Shown: positions 8,418 through 17,910 of the stretch, piece after piece
Numbering within the stretch: position 1 is the first letter of the stretch
How the letters are laid out: each line of letters opens with the position of its first letter
NCBI GenBank assembly: GCA_902626645.1
Contig: CACOGC010000001.1
Coordinates: 51,001-115,000, forward strand
DNA: 64,000 bases
Direction of reading: 5' to 3'
Source of the DNA: an uncultured Pelagibacteraceae bacterium
GTDB taxonomy: Bacteria; Pseudomonadota; Alphaproteobacteria; Pelagibacterales; Pelagibacteraceae
Notes under the pieces: generated by a model
Database searches by the model: none
The model's input: only the letters and a program-made list of their open reading frames with translations
What the model was told of the DNA's origin: nothing
Program-made: the position numbers and the translations under genes

Positions 8418-10349
8418 TTGAGTAAACTTTATAAAGAATTAGCGAATTGTATCAGATTTTTGTCTATAGACGCTGTCCAAAAAGCTAATTCTGGGCATCC
8501 AGGTATGCCAATGGGAATGGCTGATGTTGCAACTGTTCTTTTTAAAGATTTCTTAAACTTTAATCCTAAAAATCCAGATTGGATTAATAGAGATAGATTT
8601 GTTCTGTCAGCAGGACATGGTTCTATGCTACTTTACTCGTTACTCTATCTGACGGGTTATAAAAGTATTTCTTTAAGAGAAATTAAAAAATTTAGACAGC
8701 TAAATTCAATATGTGCAGGTCACCCCGAATATCATCCAAGCACAGGCATTGAAACTACAACAGGGCCTTTAGGACAGGGAATTTCTAATGCAGTTGGTTT
8801 TGCAATCGCAGAAGAAATTTTAAAAAAAAGATTGGGAAAAAAAATTATCAATCATAAAACTTACGTTTTAGCAGGTGATGGCTGCTTGATGGAGGGAATA
8901 AGTCATGAAGCTTTAAGTCTTGCCGGGCACCTAAAACTTAAAAACCTGATATTACTTTTTGATAACAATTCAGTTTCAATAGATGGTCCAACTAGCTTGG
9001 CAGTATCTGATGATCATGAAAAAAGGTTTAAAAGTTATGGGTGGAACTATTTAAAAATTAATGGACATAATTTTAAAGAAATAACAAAGGCTCTTGAAAA
9101 AGCACAAAAATCAAAAAAACCTATAGCGATCTCATGTAAAACAACCATTGGTTACGGATCCCCAAATAAGGGTGGTAAAGCCTCATCTCATGGCAGTCCA
9201 TTAGGTGAAGATGAAATAAGATTAGTCAGAAAAAAATTGAACTGGCCACACAATACTTTTGAAATTCCAAAAAACTTGATGGATCAATGGAGATCAATCG
9301 GTAAAAAAGCATCAATTAAAGCTAATAAGAATAAAAAAAAATTTTCACTAAGATTTAATAAAAATACTATCAGTGCAAAAATAGATAAAGCAAAATCAGA
9401 CTACTTAAAAAAATTACAACCAATAGCTACTAGAAAATGTTCAGAAAAATTTTTGGAAATTGTATCCAAACTTCCAAACTTAATTGGTGGATCAGCAGAT
9501 TTAGCAGGATCCAATAATACCAAAACCAAAAATCATAAAATTATTCAATCAAATGATTTTTCCGGAAATTATATCCATTTTGGAGTAAGAGAACATGCAA
9601 TGTGTGGTATTATGAATGGTATTTCACTTCATAGTGAACTTGTTCCTTATGGTGGAACTTTTTTAATATTTAGCGACTATTGTAAACCATCAATAAGACT
9701 AGCGGCTATGATGAAACAAAAAGTTATTTATATTTTTACACATGACTCGATTGGCCTTGGAGAAGATGGACCAACCCATCAACCAATAGAACAATTGACA
9801 AGTTTACGATCAATACCAAATTTAAATGTTTTTAGACCTTCTGACTTGATAGAAACTTTTGAGTGTTGGCAATTGGCATTAAATAGCAAAAATTCACCAA
9901 GCGTAATAGCCCTAACAAGACAAAGCTTAAATCCAATTCGCACAAAAAAATCAGCAAAAAATTTATCTTTAGCTGGCGCTTATGAAGTTTTAAGAACGAG
10001 TAATAAAATAAGTGCAACTATTATAGCAACAGGATCTGAAACTAGTCTTGCAATTGACGTTAGTCATAAATTAGCCACAGATGGCATTTACTCAAAAGTA
10101 ATATCAATGCCTAGCCAGGAATTATTTGATCAACAAAGTGAAGTCTACAAAAATAAAATTTTAAATGAAACTAAGCTTGTAATTTCTATAGAGGCCTCTG
10201 AAACTGATTATTGGAAAAAATATACTGGTAGCAAAGGACTTAATTTTGGAATTGATGATTTTGGAAAAAGTGCGCCTTATAAAGATATATATAATCACTT
10301 TGGATTAAGCTCAGAGATTATAGTAAAAGAAATTAAAAAAAAATTATGA
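8418..10349 (+). CDS. tkt: Transketolase
   Basis: Thiamine-diphosphate enzyme of the non-oxidative pentose phosphate pathway, moving two-carbon units between sugar phosphates. The 643 residues have the normal three-domain layout: the ThDP motif [13 protein letters not shown]...NN (about 155-185), GHPGMPMG near the start, the pyrimidine-binding domain with GVREHAM (about 390) and [19 protein letters not shown], and a C-terminal domain. Translation starts at TTG (8418): AGGCAGGA lies upstream and the protein aligns from [32 protein letters not shown] sequence. It overlaps gap by 4 nt. Confidence 0.97.
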   Translation: MSKLYKELANCIRFLSIDAVQKANSGHPGMPMGMADVATVLFKDFLNFNPKNPDWINRDRFVLSAGHGSMLLYSLLYLTGYKSISLREIKKFRQLNSICAGHPEYHPSTGIETTTGPLGQGISNAVGFAIAEEILKKRLGKKIINHKTYVLAGDGCLMEGISHEALSLAGHLKLKNLILLFDNNSVSIDGPTSLAVSDDHEKRFKSYGWNYLKINGHNFKEITKALEKAQKSKKPIAISCKTTIGYGSPNKGGKASSHGSPLGEDEIRLVRKKLNWPHNTFEIPKNLMDQWRSIGKKASIKANKNKKKFSLRFNKNTISAKIDKAKSDYLKKLQPIATRKCSEKFLEIVSKLPNLIGGSADLAGSNNTKTKNHKIIQSNDFSGNYIHFGVREHAMCGIMNGISLHSELVPYGGTFLIFSDYCKPSIRLAAMMKQKVIYIFTHDSIGLGEDGPTHQPIEQLTSLRSIPNLNVFRPSDLIETFECWQLALNSKNSPSVIALTRQSLNPIRTKKSAKNLSLAGAYEVLRTSNKISATIIATGSETSLAIDVSHKLATDGIYSKVISMPSQELFDQQSEVYKNKILNETKLVISIEASETDYWKKYTGSKGLNFGIDDFGKSAPYKDIYNHFGLSSEIIVKEIKKKL

Positions 10350-11347
10350 CAGTCAAAGTTGGAATAAATGGAATGGGTAGAATAGGAAGAATGATTGTTC
10401 GATCAATTATTGAGAATAAAAATAAAAATATAGAAATTAAATACATCAATAATAGAACTAATTCTGAAACATGTTCATCTCTATTAAAATATGACTCTAT
10501 TCACGGAAAATTTAATGCAGAAATAGATTTTGATGAAAATCATATTATTATCAACAAAGATAAAATTTTATTTGGCCAAGAAACAGATCTAAATAATATT
10601 AATTGGAATAAATATGGTGTGGACTATGTTTTAGAGTGTACAGGTAAATTTAACTCAAAAGAAAAATTACTAACACATATTAATAATGGTGCAAAAAGAG
10701 TGATAGTCTCTGCTCCGTGTAAAGATGCTGACAAAACTATTGTATATGGCGTAAATGAGACTGAATTAAAAAAAGAGGATAAGATTATTTCTGCTGCTTC
10801 TTGTACAACAAATTGTCTTGCCCCTGTGGCCCATGTTTTAAACGAAAATTTTGAAATTGAAAAAGGGTTTATGACTACAATTCATTCCTTCACAAGTGAC
10901 CAAAGAATATTAGATAATTCTCATAAAGACCCAAGAAGAGCTAGATCAGCAAGTCAGTCAATTGTGCCAACCTCAACAGGTGCATCAAAAGCAATTGGTG
11001 AGATTATACCTTCCCTTAAAGGTAAATTAGAAGGTGTTGCCATGAGAGTCCCTACGCCCAATGTTTCATTAATTGAACTCGTCTTTTGCACAAAAAAAGA
11101 CATTACTATTGATAAGATTAATTTAGCATTTCAAAATTTTAGCAAAAAAAATAAAATTCTTGAAACTACAAAAGAAAAACTTGTTTCAATCGACTTTAAT
11201 CATAATCCTGCTTCTTCAATAGTAGACGAAAGTTTAACAAAAGTGGTCAGTAAAAATATGGGTAAAATTTCAGCTTGGTATGATAACGAATGGGGTTTCT
11301 CAAATAGAATGTGTGATATCGTAGAATATCTTCATAAGAATTCTTAA
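10346..11347 (+). CDS. gap: Glyceraldehyde-3-phosphate dehydrogenase
   Basis: NAD(P)-dependent oxidation and phosphorylation of glyceraldehyde 3-phosphate, or the reverse in gluconeogenesis. The 333 residues show the Rossmann motif [11 protein letters not shown] (about 6-16), the active-site ASCTTNC with catalytic Cys (about 151), HSFTSDQ, and the C-terminal [12 protein letters not shown]. The start overlaps the tkt stop (ATGA) and its own stop overlaps the pgk start (TAATG), so tkt-gap-pgk are translationally coupled. Confidence 0.97.
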   Translation: MTVKVGINGMGRIGRMIVRSIIENKNKNIEIKYINNRTNSETCSSLLKYDSIHGKFNAEIDFDENHIIINKDKILFGQETDLNNINWNKYGVDYVLECTGKFNSKEKLLTHINNGAKRVIVSAPCKDADKTIVYGVNETELKKEDKIISAASCTTNCLAPVAHVLNENFEIEKGFMTTIHSFTSDQRILDNSHKDPRRARSASQSIVPTSTGASKAIGEIIPSLKGKLEGVAMRVPTPNVSLIELVFCTKKDITIDKINLAFQNFSKKNKILETTKEKLVSIDFNHNPASSIVDESLTKVVSKNMGKISAWYDNEWGFSNRMCDIVEYLHKNS

Positions 11348-12525
11348 TGAACAATATTAAAGATTTTGAAAATCTTAGCAGTAAGAGAGTTTTATTAAGA
11401 TTGGACCTAAACGTCCCTTTGAAAAATGGTGACATTGTCGACGAAACCAGAATAATTAAAATTATACCTGTTATCGAATTTTTAATAAAAAGAAATGCAA
11501 AAATTTTAATAATTTCTCATGTCGGACGCCCTAAAGGCAAATTTAATAAAGATCTCTCTCTTAAACCAATTTGTGATTTTTTAGAAAAAAAGATACAAAC
11601 TAAAGTCAACTTTATAAGTGAGGACATTTTAAAAATCAAAAGAGATGATTTATTTAAAGAGCCTGAGGAGAAAGTTGTCTTTTTTGAAAACATAAGATTT
11701 TATGCAGCAGAAGAAAAGAATGAGTCAAATTTTTCAAAACACCTAGCTAGTTTTGCAGATTTGTTCGTAAATGATGCTTTTTCTTGCTCACATAGAGCAC
11801 ATGCTTCAGTATGCAAAATTACGGAATTTCTGCCATCATTTGCTGGATTACAATTTGAGACTGAAGTAAATGCTTTAAAAAAAGTTACAATTGAAATCAA
11901 AAAACCAATAACTTGTATTATCGGTGGATCAAAAATTTCTACAAAAATAGATATAATCAAAAATTTAATACCTATATTTAACAACGTAATTTTTGTTGGA
12001 GGTATGGCTAACAATATTCTGAGCTTTAAAGGTAATAAAATTGGAAAATCAATTAGTGAAGAAAATTGTGAAAGTATAATAAAAGAAATTTTTGAAATTT
12101 CAAAAAATACACTCTGTGAAATTACTTATCCAGAAGATGTCTTAGTAGGCAAAAGTGCAAATGACGATGCTCAGATAAAAGATCTTAAGGAAATAGCAGA
12201 TGATGATTTAATCTTAGACGTGGGACCTAAAACACTAAAAAGAATAAAAAATATAATTGAAAATAGCAAAACAGTTCTTTGGAATGGTCCTGCTGGTTAT
12301 TTTGAAAATTCAAATTTTGCTAAAGGTAGCATTGAGATTGCAAAAACAATTATTAAAAAAAATAAAGATAATTCAATTTATTCTGTAGTTGGTGGTGGAG
12401 ATACTGTGGCGGTCGTTAATCAACTAAATGCAATTAAAGATTTTAATTTTGTTTCAACTGCTGGTGGTGCTTTTTTAGAATATCTTGAAGGAAAAGAACT
12501 TCCTGGTATAAAAGCTCTAAACTAA
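11347..12525 (+). CDS. pgk: Phosphoglycerate kinase
   Basis: Interconverts 1,3-bisphosphoglycerate/ADP and 3-phosphoglycerate/ATP. The 392 residues contain the substrate-binding RLDLNVPL (about 18-25) and SHVGRPKG, the helix-rich N-domain with FVNDAFSCSHRAHAS, and the C-terminal nucleotide-binding motifs WNGPAGYFE and VVGGGDTVA. Length is normal. It shares a base with the gap stop and is followed after 1 nt by fba. Confidence 0.97.
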   Translation: MNNIKDFENLSSKRVLLRLDLNVPLKNGDIVDETRIIKIIPVIEFLIKRNAKILIISHVGRPKGKFNKDLSLKPICDFLEKKIQTKVNFISEDILKIKRDDLFKEPEEKVVFFENIRFYAAEEKNESNFSKHLASFADLFVNDAFSCSHRAHASVCKITEFLPSFAGLQFETEVNALKKVTIEIKKPITCIIGGSKISTKIDIIKNLIPIFNNVIFVGGMANNILSFKGNKIGKSISEENCESIIKEIFEISKNTLCEITYPEDVLVGKSANDDAQIKDLKEIADDDLILDVGPKTLKRIKNIIENSKTVLWNGPAGYFENSNFAKGSIEIAKTIIKKNKDNSIYSVVGGGDTVAVVNQLNAIKDFNFVSTAGGAFLEYLEGKELPGIKALN

Positions 12526-12526
12526 A

Positions 12527-13534
12527 ATGTCAGAACTAAATAATACAGCATTAAAAATTTTAGAAAATGGTAAAGGAATTTTAGCTGCAGATGAAAGCAC
12601 TGCAACAATGACTAAAAGATTGGATAGTGTAAATGTACCTTCAACCCCAGAAAACAGATTGTTGTTCAGAGAAACACTTTTTAGCTCATCCTCAATGAAG
12701 GATTGTATTGGCGGTGTAATTCTTTACGATGAAACAATTAAACAAACATCATCGAAAAAAAATAGAATTCCAGAATTAATTTCAGACATGGGATCATTGC
12801 CAGGTATCAAAGTAGACACAGGAGCAAAAACTTTGGCTGGTTCTCCAGACGAAAAAATTACTGAGGGTCTTGATGGATTAAGGGAAAGATTGAAAGAATA
12901 TTACAAATTAGGTGCAAAATTTACTAAATGGAGAGGTGTTTATAATATAACCAAAAATTATCCAAGCAAACTCTCAATACATTCTAATGCACATGCATTA
13001 GCGAGATACTCTGCATTAGTTCAAGAATGCAATATGGTTCCAATAGTTGAGCCTGAGGTTTTAATGGATGGTGATCATTCTGCTAAAGAATGCTTAGAAA
13101 AAACTTCTGAAGTTATAAAAAAATGTTTTGAAGAACTAATAATACATAAAGTAGATTTGAAGGGAATTATACTCAAACCTAATATGGTTTTAGCAGGAAA
13201 TAGATCAAAAGAAAAAATTACCAATGAGGAGGTGGCAAAATTAACTTTAGAATGTTTAAAATCCTCAGTACCCTCAGAAGTTCCAGGTATAGCTTTCCTA
13301 TCTGGAGGCCAGTCCGAAATAGAAGCGACAGAAAACTTGAATTTAATTAACAAACATAATGATAGCAGCTTTATCATGAGCTATTCTTATGGGAGAGCTC
13401 TACAACAAAGTGCCTTAAAGTATTGGTCAAAAGATATTAAGAATATTGAAGATACTCAGCAGATTTTTAACCACCGAGCTAAAATGAATACATTAGCTGC
13501 TCAAGGAAAATGGTCAAAAGATCTTGAGATATAA
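12527..13534 (+). CDS. Fructose-bisphosphate aldolase, class I
   Basis: Schiff-base (metal-free) aldolase that joins or splits fructose 1,6-bisphosphate. The 335 residues resemble the animal/plant-type class I enzyme: GKGILAADESTATMTKR (about 15-31), KWRGVYNI, the Schiff-base region LKGIILKPNMVL (about 213-224, Lys in LKPNM), and FLSGGQSEIEAT. It is not the zinc class II form of most proteobacteria. It is the fourth gene of tkt-gap-pgk-fba; thiE begins inside its last codons. Confidence 0.95.
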   Translation: MSELNNTALKILENGKGILAADESTATMTKRLDSVNVPSTPENRLLFRETLFSSSSMKDCIGGVILYDETIKQTSSKKNRIPELISDMGSLPGIKVDTGAKTLAGSPDEKITEGLDGLRERLKEYYKLGAKFTKWRGVYNITKNYPSKLSIHSNAHALARYSALVQECNMVPIVEPEVLMDGDHSAKECLEKTSEVIKKCFEELIIHKVDLKGIILKPNMVLAGNRSKEKITNEEVAKLTLECLKSSVPSEVPGIAFLSGGQSEIEATENLNLINKHNDSSFIMSYSYGRALQQSALKYWSKDIKNIEDTQQIFNHRAKMNTLAAQGKWSKDLEI

Positions 13535-14138
13535 TAAAAAAAGATTTATTTACCTAATATCCCCACCTAAAATTGAAAAGAATTTTTTTAAAAATTTAAA
13601 TGACGTATTAAAACAAAAAAAAACAAGTTTTTTTCAACTGCGACTTAAAAAAAATAGTTTCAAAAAAAAATTTATAATTGGACGTAAAATTCAAAAGATA
13701 TGTAAAAAATTTAAGGTAAAATTTATAATAAACGATGACGTATACCTTGCAAAAGAATTAAAGGCCGATGGATGCCATCTTGGTCAAAATGATATGAAAA
13801 TTAGAGAAGCAAGAAAATTAATTGGGAATAAGATAATTGGAATTACCTGTCATAATTCAATTAAACTCGCAAAAATTGCGATAAAAAATAAAGCTGACTA
13901 TTTAGCTTTTGGAGCTTTTAATACATCTAAAACAAAAAAAGTTAAATATAAAGCATCCATAAGTTTACTTAAAAAAGCTCAAAAGATTACAAATACCCCG
14001 GTTGTTGTAATTGGTGGTATTAACTTTAATAATTATAAAAATCTTTTGTTGAATAAGGCAAACTTTTTAGCTATTTCAGGCTACATTTGGAAAAATAAAA
14101 AACTTAAACCAAAAAACGCGATAAAAAAATTAATATGA
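13524..14138 (+). CDS. thiE: Thiamine-phosphate synthase (ThiE-like)
   Basis: ThiE couples HMP-pyrophosphate to thiazole phosphate to give thiamine phosphate. The 204-residue TIM-barrel shows FFQLRLKK (QLR in the first strand), FIINDDVYLAKELKADGCHLGQND (about 70-93), DYLAFGAFNTSKTK and VVVIGGIN. The usual G-x-S-x-H phosphate loop reads GITCHNS, so it is divergent. It has a TTG start at 13524 and overlaps fba by 11 nt; the next gene, efp, overlaps it by 4 nt. Placement in a tkt-pgk-fba operon ties it to the cofactor of transketolase. A ThiE-fold protein of another role cannot be excluded. Confidence 0.8.
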   Translation: MRYNKKRFIYLISPPKIEKNFFKNLNDVLKQKKTSFFQLRLKKNSFKKKFIIGRKIQKICKKFKVKFIINDDVYLAKELKADGCHLGQNDMKIREARKLIGNKIIGITCHNSIKLAKIAIKNKADYLAFGAFNTSKTKKVKYKASISLLKKAQKITNTPVVVIGGINFNNYKNLLLNKANFLAISGYIWKNKKLKPKNAIKKLI

Positions 14139-14695
14139 AAATTAATGCAGGTGAAATTAGAGTGGGCATGTTGCTAGAATATAAAAATGATTTGTGGCAG
14201 GTACTGAAAACACAGCATGTCAAACCTGGAAAAGGTGGAGCATTTGCACAAGTGGAGATGAAGAGTGTAAACAAAAATACTAAACTTAATGAAAGATTTA
14301 GATCCAGTGAAACAATTGAAAAAGCCTCATTAGAAGAAACTAATTTTACATTTTCATATGAGGACCAGGAAAAGTACTTTTTTATGAATCCAAAAACTTT
14401 TGAACAAACAGAAATTCAAAAAAGTCTAATAGGTGAAAAAGGGAAATTATTGACTGAAAATCTTGAAGTAACAATAAGTTTTTATAATGATAACCCAATT
14501 TCTGTAAATTTACCAAACCAAGTAACTTGTAAAATTGAAACTACAGATGCTGCATTAAAAGGTCAAACTGTTTCATCATCTTATAAACCTGCAGTTTTAG
14601 ATAATGGATTGAATATTCAGGTACCACCATTTATTGAGGCGGGAGATAATGTTGTCATAGATACCAGAAATTTGGAATACATTAAGAAGATTTAA
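14135..14695 (+). CDS. efp: Translation elongation factor P
   Basis: EF-P relieves ribosome stalling at polyproline. The 186 residues have the three-domain EF-P layout; the KOW-like N-domain starts MKINAGEIRVGMLLEYKNDLW and contains the loop HVKPGKGGAFAQVEMK, whose Lys (about 33, in PGKGG) is the position modified by EpmA in other bacteria. The C-terminal domains include TGLNIQVPPFIEAGD-like sequence (GLNIQVPPFIEAGDNV). It overlaps thiE by 4 nt. Confidence 0.96.
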   Translation: MKINAGEIRVGMLLEYKNDLWQVLKTQHVKPGKGGAFAQVEMKSVNKNTKLNERFRSSETIEKASLEETNFTFSYEDQEKYFFMNPKTFEQTEIQKSLIGEKGKLLTENLEVTISFYNDNPISVNLPNQVTCKIETTDAALKGQTVSSSYKPAVLDNGLNIQVPPFIEAGDNVVIDTRNLEYIKKI

Positions 14696-14698
14696 TTC

Positions 14699-15436
14699 AT
14701 GAATTCGATATCAGCAAATCTCAATGTGATGATAAAGGCATGTGAAAAAGCATCCAAAATTTTGATAAGAGATTTTGGTGAATTAGAAAAGTTACAAGTT
14801 TCCAAAAAAGGACCAAGAGATTTTGTAACTAATTCTGATGTTAAAGCAGAAAAAATAATTATAGAGGAACTTAAAAAAGCAAGACCAAACTATTCAATCA
14901 TTAGTGAAGAGAATGGTGTTGAAAATAATAAAGATACTTCTAATTCATGGATAATTGATCCTATTGATGGAACAATTAATTTTTTACATGGAATACCACA
15001 TTTTGCAATATCCATTGCTTTGAAATCAGACGATGAGATTATATGTGGATTGATTTTTGATCCTATTAAAGACGAAATGTTTTATGCTGAAAAGAATAAT
15101 GGAGCTTTTTTTAACAATCAGCGAATAAGAGTCTCAAAAAAAAATAATTTAGATGAATGTTTATTTGCAGTTGGAAAATTAAAGAATGAACCAGGCTTTA
15201 CTTATAGAAGATCCGGTTGTGCAGCACTTGATATTGCATACGTAGCATCTGGAAGACTAGATGGATACGCACAAAGTAACTTAAATTTATGGGACATAGC
15301 AGCAGGTATAGTTTTAATTAAAGAGGCTGGTGGATTAATAAATGATATTGATCTTAATAGTATTAAAAATATAAAAGTTTTAGCTTCATCAGTAGAAATA
15401 AATGCCAAATTTATTGAAAAACTAGGCAACTTTTAA
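14699..15436 (+). CDS. suhB: Inositol monophosphatase family protein (SuhB-like)
   Basis: Mg-dependent phosphatase of the inositol monophosphatase family; SuhB in E. coli also takes part in rRNA transcription complexes. The 245 residues show the metal site EENG (about 70), the signature [18 protein letters not shown] (about 85-102) and the C-terminal [15 protein letters not shown] (about 199-213). Substrate cannot be told from sequence. It follows efp by 3 nt and is followed by rpmE. Confidence 0.9.
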   Translation: MNSISANLNVMIKACEKASKILIRDFGELEKLQVSKKGPRDFVTNSDVKAEKIIIEELKKARPNYSIISEENGVENNKDTSNSWIIDPIDGTINFLHGIPHFAISIALKSDDEIICGLIFDPIKDEMFYAEKNNGAFFNNQRIRVSKKNNLDECLFAVGKLKNEPGFTYRRSGCAALDIAYVASGRLDGYAQSNLNLWDIAAGIVLIKEAGGLINDIDLNSIKNIKVLASSVEINAKFIEKLGNF

Positions 15437-15471
15437 TTGTTTTAAAAATTTCTTTTGTTATAAGTCTCGTG

Positions 15472-15702
15472 ATGAAAAAAAAAATACACCCTAATTACCA
15501 TACTATAAAAGTTGAAATGACTGATGGGTCTCAATTTGAGACAAGGTCTACTTGGGGCGCTGAGGGCGATATACTTAAACTAGAAATTGATCCAAAATCA
15601 CATTCTGCTTGGACGGGCGGAAAACAAAAATTATTAGATAAAGGTCGAATAAGTAAATTTAATAAAAAATTCCAAAATTTTAGGTCGGAAAATAAAAGTT
15701 AA
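15472..15702 (+). CDS. rpmE: 50S ribosomal protein L31
   Basis: Ribosomal protein at the subunit interface. I start at ATG 15472 (76 residues) because the in-frame GTG at 15469 merely adds one Met before [10 protein letters not shown], the usual N-terminus. The sequence [15 protein letters not shown] and [21 protein letters not shown] fits L31. It has no cysteines, so it is the zinc-free form. Its stop overlaps the start of the DUF1013 gene by one base. Confidence 0.95.
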   Translation: MKKKIHPNYHTIKVEMTDGSQFETRSTWGAEGDILKLEIDPKSHSAWTGGKQKLLDKGRISKFNKKFQNFRSENKS

Positions 15703-16271
15703 TGACAAACGCTCCCTTAATGCCTATGGCAACAGCTGTATGGCTAGTAGAAAATACAACACTTACTTTTAAACAGATAGCCGATTTTTGTAATTTGCAT
15801 GAAGTAGAGGTTCAAGGGATAGCTGATGGAGAAGTTGCAAAAGGAATTAAAGCTTATAATCCAATAATCTCAGGACAGCTTTCAAGAGAAGAAATTGAAT
15901 TATCCTCAAAAGATCAATTAAGGCCTTTAGAAATAAAAAATACTGACATTCAAATATCAAATTCTGAAAAAAAAATTAAAAAATATGTCCCGCTATCAAA
16001 AAGACAAGACAAACCAGATTCAGCATTATGGCTTATTAAAAATCATAACATTTTAAAAGACTCACAAATTGCAAAGCTTGTGGGGGTGACTAAAAATTCT
16101 GTCACCTCAATAAGAAATAAAAGTTATTGGAATTATAATAATTTAAATCCTAAAGACCCCGTTGCTTTAAATTTATTTTCTCAAAAGGATTTGGTTCAAG
16201 CATTAGAAAAAGCTGAAAGACGAATTAAAAGAGAGAAAAAAGAGAGAGAAAAACAAAAACAATCAATATAA
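15702..16271 (+). CDS. DUF1013 family DNA-binding-like protein
   Basis: Alphaproteobacterial DUF1013 protein, 189 residues. It starts [23 protein letters not shown] and contains two helix-turn-helix-like units: TFKQIADFCNLHEVEVQGIA (about 23-42) and DSQIAKLVGVTKNSVTSIR (about 119-137), joined by a charged linker, with a Lys/Arg/Glu-rich tail. It is expected to be a transcription regulator that is cytoplasmic and DNA-bound. The family is nearly universal in alphaproteobacteria and usually near rpmE. Targets cannot be seen from the sequence. Confidence 0.85.
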   Translation: MTNAPLMPMATAVWLVENTTLTFKQIADFCNLHEVEVQGIADGEVAKGIKAYNPIISGQLSREEIELSSKDQLRPLEIKNTDIQISNSEKKIKKYVPLSKRQDKPDSALWLIKNHNILKDSQIAKLVGVTKNSVTSIRNKSYWNYNNLNPKDPVALNLFSQKDLVQALEKAERRIKREKKEREKQKQSI

Positions 16272-16280
16272 TCCCTTATT

Positions 16281-16349
16281 GTGAATAAATTAGATAGACA
16301 TAAAAATTTAAAAATGTTAACTACACATTTTTTTGGAGGTATTTATTAA
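16281..16349 (+). CDS. Possible 22-codon leader peptide before rpsU
   Basis: A GTG-started frame of 22 codons, with a second in-frame ATG at 16314, ends at TAA 16347-16349. It spans the rpsU ribosome-binding site, and its stop shares one base with the probable AUU start of rpsU. That geometry would permit translational coupling. There is no independent sign of translation and no clear Shine-Dalgarno site before the GTG. It may be chance. Confidence 0.2.
   Translation: MNKLDRHKNLKMLTTHFFGGIY
16335..16340 (+). promoter_or_regulatory. Strong Shine-Dalgarno site GGAGGT deciding the rpsU start
   Basis: GGAGGT lies 4 nt upstream of ATT 16345. The only conventional in-frame start nearby, TTG 16333, overlaps this site and so cannot use it. 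Such a complete anti-16S match is rare in the window, most genes of which have weak or no visible Shine-Dalgarno sequence. Confidence 0.6.
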
Positions 16350-16539
16350 AATAGAAGTCAAAGATAATAATGTAGAACAAGCTCTTCGAGTTTTAAAAAG
16401 AAAACTTCAAAGAGATGGTTTTTTTAAAGTAATAAAATTAAAAAATACTTATGAAAAGCCCTCTGAAAAAAAAAAAAGAATTCTTCAAGAAAACATTAAG
16501 AGAGTAAAGAAACTTAATAAATTAAAAAATAGAATTTAA
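16345..16539 (+). CDS. rpsU: 30S ribosomal protein S21, probable AUU start
   Basis: Small-subunit protein needed for initiation on mRNAs with Shine-Dalgarno sequences. The sequence EVKDNNVEQALRVLKRKLQRDG and YEKPSEKKKR is typical alphaproteobacterial S21. I place the start at ATT 16345: it is 4 nt after GGAGGT and gives an N-terminus aligned with other alphaproteobacterial S21 proteins (Met, then Lys/Gln-Ile/Val-x-Val-Arg/Lys-Asp-Asn-Asn). The alternative TTG at 16333 would add Met-Glu-Val-Phe and overlap the ribosome-binding site. The initiator tRNA-Met begins 6 nt after the stop. Confidence 0.85.
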   Translation: MKIEVKDNNVEQALRVLKRKLQRDGFFKVIKLKNTYEKPSEKKKRILQENIKRVKKLNKLKNRI

Positions 16540-16545
16540 GTATAT

Positions 16546-16622
<77 letters not shown>

Positions 16623-16626
16623 ATTA

Positions 16627-17910
16627 ATGACTGAAATAAAATTTAAAAATAATGACTATAATTTTATTGATACTTTAAATCTTTTTTTAATTGGACTTTA
16701 TCCACTAGCAATAATTACAGGAAATTTCTTCATTAATCTCTTTACATTTCTAATTTCTTTAAATTTTTTCTTAAATATAAGAAATAATATTTATTATTTA
16801 AAACAAAAAGCTTTCTATATTTTTATATTTTTTTTTTTTACTTTAATAATTAATTTAATTTTCAGTGTAAATTTTGAAAATACAGCCCCAAGGATAATAA
16901 AATTTTTTTTTATAATCTTTTTTATATTTGAGTTTCAAAGAATTAGACAAAAATTTAACAATACCTACTTTGAAAATATTTATAAATTTTGGTTTATATT
17001 ATTTATTATAACAAGTTTAGATATTGTTTTTGAAATTATAGTTGGACAAAATCTCTTAGGTTTCAAAGCGAATTTGACGGGTAGAGTGGCAAGCTTTTTT
17101 GGAGATGAACTTGTGGTTGGAGCATTTTATCATGGATTTGTTTTAATTTTTTTAAGTTATTTAGTTAATAATAAATCAAATAAATATATATTATTGCTAT
17201 CTATATTATCCGTAATATTAATTAGTTTTTTAATTGGTGAAAGATCAAATTTTATAAAGTTATTCATATCTGTTTTAATTTTCTTTTTATTAATAGCTAA
17301 AATTGATTATAAAATTAAAATATCTATGATTTTTTTGACAGTAATTTCTATTTTAAGCATTATTAATTTTAATATTGATTATAAAAATAGATATCTCAAC
17401 CAATTCATACCAACTAATGGAGCTTCTCCTACCTTGCGTCCTAGTGGATCATTATTTTCAATAAATGGTTATTTTGATTTCATGAAAAAATCCCAACATG
17501 GAGCTCACCGAATATCAGCTTATCAAATCTTTAAAGACAACATTTATACAGGTGTTGGAATAAAAAATTTTAGAGATGTTGTTGCTGATAAAAAATACGA
17601 AAATAATGAATATTTATTAACTAATTATAGACATGGAACTCACCCACACCAGATACATTATGAGTTTTTATCGGAAACTGGTATAATAGGATATGTATCC
17701 TTTTTAATTTTTATTTTGTTTTCCTTATTTTTGGCAATTAAAAGTTATTTTAAATCTAAAAATTTATATCAACTTTCAGGAATAATATTTGTAATTACTA
17801 GCCTTTTTCCAATTATTCCCTCTGGAAGTTTTTTTTCAACACTAGGAGGTGGAATTTTTTGGCTTAACTTTGCAATAATGATTGGGTTTAATAGAGATAT
17901 CAAATTTTAA
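16627..17910 (+). CDS. O-antigen ligase/polymerase-like membrane protein (copy 1)
   Basis: Multi-pass membrane protein of the Wzy/WaaL type, 427 residues with about 10-12 hydrophobic helices. The family's periplasmic loop is visible: GRVASFFGDELVVGAF, then GERSNF, then the large loop with GVGIKNFRDV and THPHQIHYEFLSETGIIGY (His pair in THPH), and a final IPSGSFFST. It would polymerise O-units or transfer polysaccharide to lipid A-core. It is clearly related to the island protein at 30020-31321. It begins 4 nt after tRNA-fMet with no room for a promoter, and overlaps the convergent transaldolase by 11 nt. Confidence 0.85.
   Translation: MTEIKFKNNDYNFIDTLNLFLIGLYPLAIITGNFFINLFTFLISLNFFLNIRNNIYYLKQKAFYIFIFFFFTLIINLIFSVNFENTAPRIIKFFFIIFFIFEFQRIRQKFNNTYFENIYKFWFILFIITSLDIVFEIIVGQNLLGFKANLTGRVASFFGDELVVGAFYHGFVLIFLSYLVNNKSNKYILLLSILSVILISFLIGERSNFIKLFISVLIFFLLIAKIDYKIKISMIFLTVISILSIINFNIDYKNRYLNQFIPTNGASPTLRPSGSLFSINGYFDFMKKSQHGAHRISAYQIFKDNIYTGVGIKNFRDVVADKKYENNEYLLTNYRHGTHPHQIHYEFLSETGIIGYVSFLIFILFSLFLAIKSYFKSKNLYQLSGIIFVITSLFPIIPSGSFFSTLGGGIFWLNFAIMIGFNRDIKF

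Noticed and set aside
11700..13377. Minus-strand frames of about 100 codons within pgk and fba
   Set aside because: They are antisense to strongly conserved genes and have no domain or start signal.
13534..13560. TPP riboswitch before the thiE-like gene
   Set aside because: The gene starts within fba, so no leader exists.
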